Shown here piece after piece: positions 37,492 through 43,844 of a stretch of 43,844 nt of DNA; position 1 is the first letter of the stretch; every line of letters begins with the position of its first letter. Made by a program: the position numbers and the translations under genes. The DNA is from Chloroflexota bacterium. GTDB lineage: Bacteria > Chloroflexota > Dehalococcoidia > DSTF01 > JACRBR01. Where the stretch lies: the NCBI GenBank assembly GCA_028872875.1, contig JAGWOC010000023.1, positions 1 to 43,844 on the forward strand. Reading direction: 5' to 3'. The notes under the pieces were generated by a model. It saw nothing but the letters and a program-made list of their open reading frames with translations, was not told the DNA's origin and ran no database searches.

Positions 37492-38142
37492 ATGGCCGCC
37501 GCGGCGGCGACCAAGCCGCGCAAGCGATCGCGACGAACGACGGCGGATGCGCCGGCGCGCGGTAGCGCCAAAGGCACCGCCGCCGCGAAGGTCACAGGTC
37601 GCCACGAGATCGCCAACCTCACGCCGGAGCAACGCAGCGCCTGGATGAGCGCTCTAGGCAGCCTCGGCGGCGCACCGACGAGCCTCACGCCGGCCGTCGC
37701 GCAGCAGATCGTCGAGGCCGTCAGGATCGGCGTGCCGATGACCGCTGCGGCATGGTCCGCGGGCGTCAGCGACAGCGCGGTCAGCGACTGGCGCGGCAGA
37801 GGCGAGGCGGATAGGGCGAATGGTGTTGAGACTATCTACTCGCGCTTCGTGGAAGCGCTAAAGGGCAGCGAAGGCTTCGCCATCACCCGATGCGTGACAC
37901 AGTTGCAGACAGTCCAGGGAGACTGGCAACGCTGGGCGTGGATGCTTGAGCGTCGTTGGCCTGAGTGGTTCGGTCGCAGAGACGCTCTCGCAGTAAGCAT
38001 GCAGGGCGATGTACGAATCACGGTAGCGTTTGATGCCAACTGGCACTCACGCGATGTGATTGACGTAACGCCTGCGGCACAGGGCGAGACGCAGAAACGT
38101 GGCAGGAAGCCGAGGGAACTGGACGGGCAGCCGGGCGGCTGA
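37492..38142 (+). CDS. terS: terminase small subunit-like protein
   Basis: ATG 37492 behind AGGAGGC. 216 residues. A basic N-terminus leads to an HTH: IVEAVRIGVPMTAAAWSAGVSDSAVSDWRGRG (residues about 74-105). Then comes a helical part with a Trp-rich WQRWAWMLERRWPEWFGRRD segment, typical of small terminases. It recognises the packaging site and activates the large subunit, which lies 1.4 kb downstream. Confidence 0.78.
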   Translation: MAAAAATKPRKRSRRTTADAPARGSAKGTAAAKVTGRHEIANLTPEQRSAWMSALGSLGGAPTSLTPAVAQQIVEAVRIGVPMTAAAWSAGVSDSAVSDWRGRGEADRANGVETIYSRFVEALKGSEGFAITRCVTQLQTVQGDWQRWAWMLERRWPEWFGRRDALAVSMQGDVRITVAFDANWHSRDVIDVTPAAQGETQKRGRKPRELDGQPGG

Positions 38143-38285
38143 CGCGGGCGGGAATGTTGTGGGAATGAGTGGTTCTCACACCATTGCGACACCCACCCAC
38201 CCCCGCGTACCGCGCGGTCGGCCGAACCATGCACCGTCACACAGAATTATTTGCACCGCATCCTCCCCCTGGGAGGCGCTGCCAG

Positions 38286-38498
38286 ATGGCCGCCCTCCTC
38301 CGCCGCCTCCTCGGCTCCTGCTGCGGCTTCGACATCGCGGTGATGGTCGGCGCGGCGGGCGCAGCGACGCTTTGGCCGTCCATCGCCCACCGCTCGGTCG
38401 CCGGGATCGTTCTCGGCGGCTTCTACCTCCTGTCAGCCACGTTCGTGTCGGGCGTGGAGACGGGCCGGCTGGCCGCGGCGCGCCGTCGGCTTCCCTGA
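38286..38498 (+). CDS. small membrane protein
   Basis: ATG 38286 behind GGGAGGC. 70 residues, with two hydrophobic stretches (about 16-33 and 38-58). A Cys pair is near the start (GSCCG). Between the terminase subunit genes; function unknown. Confidence 0.55.
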   Translation: MAALLRRLLGSCCGFDIAVMVGAAGAATLWPSIAHRSVAGIVLGGFYLLSATFVSGVETGRLAAARRRLP

Positions 38499-38525
38499 CC
38501 CCGACGCCCAAGGAGGCGCGCCGCC

Positions 38526-38783
38526 ATGACGGAGCGCGAGGTCGCGCGGGTGCGCTGCTGCCGCTACCCTGGGCCGTTCCGTCGCGCGTGGCTTACGGGG
38601 CCGCCGTTTCGCGCGGTGCTCTGCGAGCGGTGCGGCGAGGTGACGGCGACGTGCGGCGCGGCCCTGCAGATCGTCTGGCGGTACACGTTCGGCCTGTTCT
38701 GGCGCGGCGAGGTCTTGGTGGAGCGCCGTGTCCACGACATCCGCCCGAACGGTCAAAGCGACATGGAGCGGTTCCCATCCTGA
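38526..38783 (+). CDS. small Cys-containing protein
   Basis: ATG 38526 after AAGGAGGC. 85 residues. CCRYPGPF, CERCGEVTATCG give a CxxC and other Cys suited to zinc. The C-terminal half is strand-rich with aromatic residues. Function unknown. Confidence 0.5.
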   Translation: MTEREVARVRCCRYPGPFRRAWLTGPPFRAVLCERCGEVTATCGAALQIVWRYTFGLFWRGEVLVERRVHDIRPNGQSDMERFPS

Positions 38784-38802
38784 CGCCCTGGAGGCGCTGC
38801 CC

Positions 38803-39288
38803 GTGACATTCGCCGAGCGCATCGCGCGGCCGATCCAGTTCGTCCACGCCAAACAGCATGGCAACCCCGACGGGAGCCGCAGGGTGACGGCGACGCTCAT
38901 GGCGCAGGACCAGGGGGACTACCCCGAATCGTGCGGGCTCGCCACCGAATCCGACCTCCGCGCCGCAGGCTTCGTCCGCGTCCCCTCCCCCGACGACCCC
39001 GCCGCCGTGGAGTTCTTCGCCCAGCGCATGCATGAGGCGTGGATGCGGCAGAGCGTGGTGAACGGTTGGCCCGGGCATGCCTACGTGGCATTCGCCCTGC
39101 GCGACACGGGGATCTGCTTCGCCTGCGCGCGGCCGTTCAGTGAGCATCACCAGAGCATGCGCCCCTACGCCGACCTCAGCGAGCCGGTGAAGGAACTGGA
39201 CCGCGCGGGCGCCCGTGAGTTCCTGCGCGCGCTGGCCGAATGGCAGCCGAAGGAGGCCGCCGATGGACCCCACGCCGCCGCTGAATGA
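38803..39288 (+). CDS. unknown protein in packaging operon
   Basis: GTG 38803 after GGAGGC. 161 residues. LRDTGICFACARPFSEHHQSM holds a Cys/His group (about residues 104-124) of zinc-binding look. Overlaps the next gene by 26 nt. No family recognised. Confidence 0.55.
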   Translation: MTFAERIARPIQFVHAKQHGNPDGSRRVTATLMAQDQGDYPESCGLATESDLRAAGFVRVPSPDDPAAVEFFAQRMHEAWMRQSVVNGWPGHAYVAFALRDTGICFACARPFSEHHQSMRPYADLSEPVKELDRAGAREFLRALAEWQPKEAADGPHAAAE

Positions 39289-39484
39289 CGCCGCCACCTA
39301 CGCGGCGGCGCGCAAGAACGTCTGCGACGCGTTCAACTGCGCGCGCACGGCGTTGCTGCTGATGATCGCGCGCGCGGGCGGCGATCCCGCCGCGGGCGCC
39401 TCCGCCGACTGCGCCGCGCTCTCGCACGCCGTGCTTGAGTTGACGCAGGCGCAGGTCATCGTGCTGGCGCACGGGCTGGCGTGA
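39263..39484 (+). CDS. small helical protein
   Basis: ATG 39263 behind GGAGG. 73 residues, entirely helical (ARKNVCDAFNCARTALLLMIARAGG then ALSHAVLELTQAQVIVLA). Unknown. Confidence 0.5.
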   Translation: MDPTPPLNDAATYAAARKNVCDAFNCARTALLLMIARAGGDPAAGASADCAALSHAVLELTQAQVIVLAHGLA

Positions 39485-39511
39485 GGCCGCGGACGCCTGG
39501 AGGTGGCGGCC

Positions 39512-40852
39512 GTGCCGCGCGAGCGCAAGAGCACGCAGCAGGCGCGCGTCGCGGCCTCCGGCGGCGTCCGCGAGGTCCAGGTGCGCGTCCCGGCACCATT
39601 GCCTCACCAGGCGGAGGTCCTGGACAGCCCCGCGCGGTGGAAAATTGTGATAGCGGGCCGCAGATATGGAAAAACTTTGCTCTCGCTCATCGCGTGCGTG
39701 GCGGGCCACGGCGGACCCGACCGGCCGCTGAAGGGCGCTGTTCACGGCGGCAACATCTGGTGGGTCGCGCCGACCTTCGGCCAGGCGTCGGACGTGTGGC
39801 GCGAGCTGAAGTGGTCCCTGCAGGGCGCGTGGGTGGACAAGTCGGAGACGGAGCGCCGCATCCTGCTTCCGGGCGGCGGCGCCGTCACGGTCAAGTCCAG
39901 CGACAACCCCGACCTGCTGCGCGGCGCGGGCCTGGACGGCCTGGTGCTGGACGAGGCGGCGCTCTGCGTCCCCGAGACGTGGGGGCAGGCGCTGCGCCCC
40001 GCGCTGGCCGACCGCAAGGGCTGGGCGCTCCTGGTGAGCACGCCGAAGGGCCAGAACTGGCTCTGGGAGGTCTTCGAGCGCGCCGCCGTCCTGCCGGACT
40101 GGCAGCGGTGGCAGGCGCCGACCTCCGGCAACCCGCGCATCGACCCCGCCGAAATCGAGGCCCTGCGGGCGACGATGGGCGCGCAGGAGTACATGCAGGA
40201 GGTCGAGGCGCAGTTCGTCCGCGAGGGCGGCAGCGTCTTCCGCCGGCAGTGGTTCCGCTACTTCACCGACGACATCGCGACGGGCGAGCGCGTCCTGCAC
40301 GACCCCGATGGGCAGCGCCGCCTGCCGATGGGCGCCGGCTCGTGCTTCGTCACGGTCGACCTGGCCGTGAGCACCCGCACGTCCGCCGACTACACCGTCA
40401 TGGCGGTCTGGCACCTGACGGCGGAGCAGGACCTGCTGCTCATCGACATGGTGCGCGACCGCATCCAGGGACCCGACCAACTCCCACTCCTGCGGCAGCT
40501 CTGCGGGCGGTATCCGATCGCCTGGGCGGCCGTGGAGGACGTGGGCTACCAGAAGGCGCTCATCCAGGACTCGCAGCGCGCCGGACTCCCCGTGCGGCCC
40601 GTGCGCCCCGACCGCGACAAGGTCGCGCGCGCCAACCTCGCCGCCGGCCGCTACCGCTCGGGCAAGATCTACCACCGGCAGAACGCCGAGTGGCTGCAGG
40701 CGGCGGAGGGCGAGCTGCTGGCGTTCCCCGACAGCAAGCATGACGACGTGGTGGACGCCGTGTCGATGGGCGCCCTGGAGGCGTCCAACTCCTGGAGCGG
40801 CCTGAAGCAGTACTACGCCGAAATCCGCGCACGCGCCAAGAAGGCGGGTTGA
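39512..40852 (+). CDS. terL: terminase large subunit
   Basis: GTG 39512 has GGAGG eight nt upstream, better than GTG 39503. 446 residues. ATPase: Walker A AGRRYGKT (residues 48-55), Walker B LVLDEAA (144-150), coupling motif LLVSTPKG. Nuclease: VTVDLAVS with catalytic Asp, VEDVG, and HDDVVDA near the C-terminus. Packages DNA into the prohead with energy from ATP and cuts it to length. Confidence 0.96.
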   Translation: MPRERKSTQQARVAASGGVREVQVRVPAPLPHQAEVLDSPARWKIVIAGRRYGKTLLSLIACVAGHGGPDRPLKGAVHGGNIWWVAPTFGQASDVWRELKWSLQGAWVDKSETERRILLPGGGAVTVKSSDNPDLLRGAGLDGLVLDEAALCVPETWGQALRPALADRKGWALLVSTPKGQNWLWEVFERAAVLPDWQRWQAPTSGNPRIDPAEIEALRATMGAQEYMQEVEAQFVREGGSVFRRQWFRYFTDDIATGERVLHDPDGQRRLPMGAGSCFVTVDLAVSTRTSADYTVMAVWHLTAEQDLLLIDMVRDRIQGPDQLPLLRQLCGRYPIAWAAVEDVGYQKALIQDSQRAGLPVRPVRPDRDKVARANLAAGRYRSGKIYHRQNAEWLQAAEGELLAFPDSKHDDVVDAVSMGALEASNSWSGLKQYYAEIRARAKKAG

Positions 40853-40854
40853 CG

Positions 40855-41130
40855 ATGCCTGGACGCAGCGGGCTCCGCGAAGCCACCCGCGGCGGCGTGA
40901 CGCTCCTGAAGCCGCCCGCACAGCCGCCTGAGCCGCAGGACCGCCGCTTCCGCATCGTCATCGAGGGCGCCATCGACCCCGCGGGGCGCCCCGCCATCGG
41001 CCGCCTGGAGCTGCAGTTCGACCCCGAGCGGCCGGTGAGCGCGCTGGAGGCGGAGGCGATCTGCCGCCGCGTGGCGTTCGCGCCGCCGGCCGCCGCGCAG
41101 CAGGCGCCCGCCCAGGAGGCGTCGTCGTGA
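40855..41130 (+). CDS. small Pro-rich protein
   Basis: ATG 40855, three nt after the terminase stop. 91 residues. KPPAQPPEPQDRRFRIVIEGAIDPAGRPAIGRLELQFD is a Pro linker and a strand region. The end is Ala/Gln-rich. Unknown function. Confidence 0.5.
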   Translation: MPGRSGLREATRGGVTLLKPPAQPPEPQDRRFRIVIEGAIDPAGRPAIGRLELQFDPERPVSALEAEAICRRVAFAPPAAAQQAPAQEASS

Positions 41131-41324
41131 ACCTCGACGCCGAGATCGCCCTGCACCGCAACCGCATCGTGGAGCTCAAGGCCAACATCCTGGACGCCCG
41201 GGAAGAGCTGGAGCGCGAGCAGATGGTCCTGCTGGCGCTGGAGGCCGTGGCGCAGCAGCCCGCGCCGGAGGCGGCGCCGCAGCCGCAGGTCCGCGCGCGC
41301 CGCGCCGGCGCCCAGGAGGGATAG
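41127..41324 (+). CDS. small coiled-coil protein
   Basis: GTG 41127 in a GTGA overlap. 65 residues. IALHRNRIVELKANILDAREELEREQMVLLALEAV is one heptad helix; then a Pro/Gln/Arg tail. Unknown function; perhaps a scaffold-like or assembly factor. Confidence 0.5.
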   Translation: MNLDAEIALHRNRIVELKANILDAREELEREQMVLLALEAVAQQPAPEAAPQPQVRARRAGAQEG

Positions 41325-41326
41325 CG

Positions 41327-41536
41327 GTGGACGGGCTGCGCGACCTGCGCTGCGGCTGCGGCCGCCTGCTGGCGCGGATCTCCGGCGGCGGCCGCGGCAT
41401 CGTCCAGATACGGTGCAAGGGTTGCCACGCGCTCGTCCAGGCGACGGGCGACCGCGTCGAGATCGTCGAGCAGGGCGAGGCGCGCTATGCCGGCGGCCAG
41501 CGCCAGCCGGTCGGGACCGCGACGCTGGCGGAGTGA
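41327..41536 (+). CDS. Com-like zinc finger protein
   Basis: GTG 41327, two nt after the upstream stop. 69 residues. LRCGCGRLLARI and IVQIRCKGCHALVQ give CxC and CxxC in the spacing of Mu Com-type zinc fingers. Com controls translation of the mom modification gene in Mu. Here it lies before a terminator and next to head/packaging genes. The role is unproven, though this phage has two methyltransferases elsewhere. Confidence 0.68.
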   Translation: MDGLRDLRCGCGRLLARISGGGRGIVQIRCKGCHALVQATGDRVEIVEQGEARYAGGQRQPVGTATLAE

Positions 41537-41568
41537 ACGGCCCCGCGCACAACACAGAGCCCTCGGAA

Positions 41569-41612
41569 GGGCCGCCGCTCGGGAAACCGGGCAGGCGGCC
41601 CCTTTTTGTTTT
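41569..41612 (+). terminator. strong intrinsic terminator before Gly-rich gene
   Basis: A 14-bp stem with one bulged A, loop GAAA, arms 41569-41582 and 41587-41601, followed by CTTTTTGTTTT. It ends the terminase transcript. Confidence 0.93.
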
Positions 41613-41656
41613 CCTCCCGGCCCTCGGCCCTCGACCCGAAAAGGAGGAGATCGCCC

Positions 41657-42451
41657 GTGGCCAAGTCCTACCAGAACCTCAACACGACCTTCGGCGTCGG
41701 CTTCGCCCGCATCGAGTCCGACGACGCGGCCGGCACTGTCACGGTCCAGACCCAGAAGGGCGGCGCCTGGACCGACAAGCAGGTGTTTGACGAGACCGGC
41801 GGGGGCGGAGACTCCCTCGCGCAGCAGGCCACCTTCACGGCCAGCGGCTCCTGGGTCGTGCCGGCCGGGGTCAACCGCGCCTTCGTCCAGGCGTGGGGCG
41901 CCGGCGGTGGCGGCGGTGGCGGAGGCTCGGATTCCGCCTTCATCGGGGGCGGCGGGGGCTCCGGCGAGTTCATCCAGGGCTGGGCCGCCGTGACGCCCGG
42001 GGCCTCCGAGACCATCACGGTCGGGGCGGGCGGCACGGGCGGCGCGGGCGGCGCCTCTGCCTCCACGGCGACGGCCGGCAGCGACGGCACGGCGGGCGGC
42101 GACACGACCGCCCTCGGGATCACGGCCAAGGGCGGCGCGCTCGGCTCCGGGGCCGGGACGGGCGCCAACGGGGGCAACGGGGCCGCCGGCACGGGCGGCA
42201 CCGGCATCGTGGGGGCCATCGGGACGGACGGCACGGCTGGATCGGCTGGCGGCGGAGGTGCCGCGGCGGGGTTCGGGGCGGCGGGCGGTGCCGTCGGGAC
42301 CACCCACACGGCGGCGGCCGGCGGAACCGGCGGAGCCGGTGGGGCGCAGGGTGCCGGCGGGGGCGGCGGAGGCGCCGCCAACGGCTCCAGCGTGGGCGCC
42401 GGTGGGACCGGCGGTGCGGGCGGTGCGGGACAGGTAACGATTTCCTGGTAG
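41657..42451 (+). CDS. Gly-rich tail-fibre-like protein
   Basis: GTG 41657 behind AAAGGAGGAG. 264 residues. After 45 residues of beta-strand character, FTASGSWVVPAGVNRAFVQAWGAGG (residues about 66-90) is the sequence of the Gly-rich domains (WxVPAGVxxxxVxxWGAGGGG) found in phage tail fibres. The rest is about 160 residues of Gly/Ala/Thr repeats ending in GQVTISW. It is unexpected between terminase and portal, and is separated from the terminase gene by a strong terminator. Confidence 0.78.
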   Translation: MAKSYQNLNTTFGVGFARIESDDAAGTVTVQTQKGGAWTDKQVFDETGGGGDSLAQQATFTASGSWVVPAGVNRAFVQAWGAGGGGGGGGSDSAFIGGGGGSGEFIQGWAAVTPGASETITVGAGGTGGAGGASASTATAGSDGTAGGDTTALGITAKGGALGSGAGTGANGGNGAAGTGGTGIVGAIGTDGTAGSAGGGGAAAGFGAAGGAVGTTHTAAAGGTGGAGGAQGAGGGGGGAANGSSVGAGGTGGAGGAGQVTISW

Positions 42452-42464
42452 GAGGCGTCCGGCC

Positions 42465-42845
42465 ATGCGAGCAGGCGCCCCCTTCTATTCCGGCGCCATC
42501 ACGACCAGGGCCGTCACGACCGCGCAGGGCACGACGGGGCTCGCCGACCTGGCGCTGCCGGGCGAGGCGAGCACGCTGTTCGACGCGGGCGGCGTGACGA
42601 TGGCCGTCCAGAACGGCGCCGACCAGACCATCACCGGCCTGACGGCCTTCTTCAGCGACCCCGCCACGGGCGCGTCCATCACGTACGACGCCACCACGCC
42701 GAGCATCGCGGCCGGCGTGGGCGGCGCCTACTACGTCGCGGTGAACGCCGGCATCCTGCCGCGGCTCGACGTGCAGGTCACGTTCGGGACCGCGCCGACC
42801 GCCGGCAAGACGGTCTCCGTGACAGCCATCGTCCAGGGGCACTGA
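42465..42845 (+). CDS. small beta protein, possible decoration or fibre partner
   Basis: ATG 42465 after GGAGGC. 126 residues. Strands with Thr/Ala/Gly: LPGEASTLFDAGGVTMAVQNGADQTITGLTAFFS, and GGAYYVAVNAGILPRLDVQVTF. It reads as an Ig-like fold. Cement or head-fibre protein is possible. Confidence 0.55.
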   Translation: MRAGAPFYSGAITTRAVTTAQGTTGLADLALPGEASTLFDAGGVTMAVQNGADQTITGLTAFFSDPATGASITYDATTPSIAAGVGGAYYVAVNAGILPRLDVQVTFGTAPTAGKTVSVTAIVQGH

Positions 42846-42861
42846 GAGGGGCGGTGAGCCC

Positions 42862-43844
42862 GTGCCGACGCTGTTCGGCCGCGACATGGCGGTCAAGGCC
42901 ACGGGCTCCCGCTTCCCCGGCGCGCAGCCGCGCATGATGCGCCCCGGCTACCAGCGGGACGCCATCGCGACGGCGCTCAGCGACATCGGGCGGCAGCAGA
43001 GCATGAACCTGCAGCCCGACCCGACGCTGGGCGCGCCGTTCTCCTCGTTCCCCGACAACCGCCTGACGGTGGCGCAGATGGGTCCAGGCCAGCCAGCCGA
43101 GAACTTCCCGCTCGGCGGCGAGCCGCGCCAGTACCTGTACCAGGTCGGGCGCAACTTCCCGACGACGCCAGATTCCCAGCGCGGCATCTCGGGCGACCTG
43201 CTGCGCGGGCTCGCCGACGCATCCTGGCTCGTGCGCAAATGCCTTGAGATCCGCAAAGCGGAGCTCACGAGCCTGGAGTGGGACATCGTCCCGCGCGGCC
43301 GGTCCGCCTCCGAGCGCAGGGCCAACGCAAAGAAGCACGACGGGCTAATCCACTACGTGCGCGAGTTCTTCCGCTACCCGGAAGCGTATTTCGCCATGGA
43401 CGACTTCCAGTACGCGGACGAGTTTCCCGAAGGCACGATGGACGCCGAGGTTTGGCGTCGCCAGCCGCAGGTCGAGTGGACGGACTGGCTCAACGCCTGC
43501 CTGGAGGACGTGTTCGTCGGAGACTGGCTCAGCCTGTGGCCGCAGCGCACGCTCGGCGACGAGATGCTGGGCCTGCGGCGCGTGGACGGCAAGCACATCA
43601 AGGTCATCATCGACCTGGACGGCCGCCTGCCGCCCCCGCCGATGCCGGCCTTCCAGCAGTACCTGTACGGGGTGCCGCGGGCCTCGTGGAGCACGAACGA
43701 GTTCTACTTCCTGCCGCGCAACCTCCGCAACATGACAACCTTCGGATTTTCGCTCGTGCAGCAGAGCCTCGTCGCCATCGACGAGGCGTTGAAGTTCGAC
43801 CAGTGGAACATCGCCGCGTACAGTTCCAACACGCTGCCGATGGG
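42862..43844 (+). CDS. phage portal protein (5' part, runs off the window)
   Basis: GTG 42862 after GAGAGGGGCGG. The reading frame is open to the window end (327 codons seen). LVRKCLEIRKAELTSLEWDIVPRGRS (from about residue 123) and the later FYFLPRNLRNMTTFGFSLVQQSL (near residue 282) are the typical portal signatures around the central domain. The portal forms the dodecameric vertex for DNA entry and meets the terminase encoded upstream. Head genes should follow. Confidence 0.85.
   Translation, partial: MPTLFGRDMAVKATGSRFPGAQPRMMRPGYQRDAIATALSDIGRQQSMNLQPDPTLGAPFSSFPDNRLTVAQMGPGQPAENFPLGGEPRQYLYQVGRNFPTTPDSQRGISGDLLRGLADASWLVRKCLEIRKAELTSLEWDIVPRGRSASERRANAKKHDGLIHYVREFFRYPEAYFAMDDFQYADEFPEGTMDAEVWRRQPQVEWTDWLNACLEDVFVGDWLSLWPQRTLGDEMLGLRRVDGKHIKVIIDLDGRLPPPPMPAFQQYLYGVPRASWSTNEFYFLPRNLRNMTTFGFSLVQQSLVAIDEALKFDQWNIAAYSSNTLPM

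Overview
The window is part of a temperate tailed phage (Caudoviricetes) genome with high GC content, frequent GTG and TTG starts, AGGAGG-type ribosome binding sites and many stop/start overlaps. It carries a terminase, a portal start, tail-tip and fibre genes, a lysis cassette, a CI/Cro-like switch, recombination genes and an integrase beside a tRNA-derived attachment site. Phage genes flank that site on both sides, so the sequence represents phage DNA (free, circular or circularly permuted) rather than an integrated prophage. The host is probably a high-GC Gram-positive-type bacterium (LLH-type holin, ERF, RinA/ArpU-like regulator and DUF1376 protein all point that way). This is inference; no gene names the host.

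Layout. 1-11350: distal tail and fibre genes, rich in beta-structure and repeats, interrupted by one reverse-strand membrane mannosyltransferase. 11363-13693: lysozyme-like protein, papain-like cysteine peptidase, LLH-type holin and small genes. 13634-14620: an unusual island of duplicated Lys-rich peptides, strong terminators, promoters and four tRNA-like elements whose halves are in inverted order (T-arm and 3' acceptor strand first, 5' acceptor strand and D-arm second). 14685-15833: divergent CI-like and Cro-like regulators around an operator/promoter region, then another HTH gene. 15834-24767: early genes in one dense stack (ERF annealing protein, PD-(D/E)XK exonuclease with Fe-S cysteines, SSB, many small unknowns, excisionase-like HTH). 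24760-26230: tyrosine integrase and attP within the 3' end of tRNA-Arg(TCT). 26231-33754: two DNA methyltransferases, an HNH-AP2 homing endonuclease, DUF1376 and helicase-loader-like replication genes, a SLOG protein, a RusA-like resolvase, small membrane proteins and HTH regulators. 33803-35905: a reverse-strand island with a second tyrosine recombinase, two small genes and an HNH-HTH protein, served by two promoters that share an inverted repeat. 35981-43844: RinA/ArpU-like regulator, terminase small and large subunits, a Com-like zinc finger, a Gly-rich fibre-like protein and the start of the portal gene. Capsid, head-tail joining, tail tube and tape-measure genes are not in the window; they should lie between the portal and the tail genes at the window start.

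How it works together. CI/Cro choose lysogeny or lysis; integrase plus Xis move the genome in and out of a tRNA-Arg gene; ERF, the exonuclease, SSB and RusA-like resolvase form a recombination set; the sigma-region-4-like and RinA/ArpU-like proteins are likely late activators for terminase and structural genes; holin, lysozyme-like protein and cysteine peptidase are candidates for host exit.

Main surprise. The island at 13830-14576 holds four tRNA-like structures sealed at the acceptor end by 4-nt loops and open at the anticodon end. The acceptor stems differ in sequence between copies but stay paired, which argues for a selected RNA fold.
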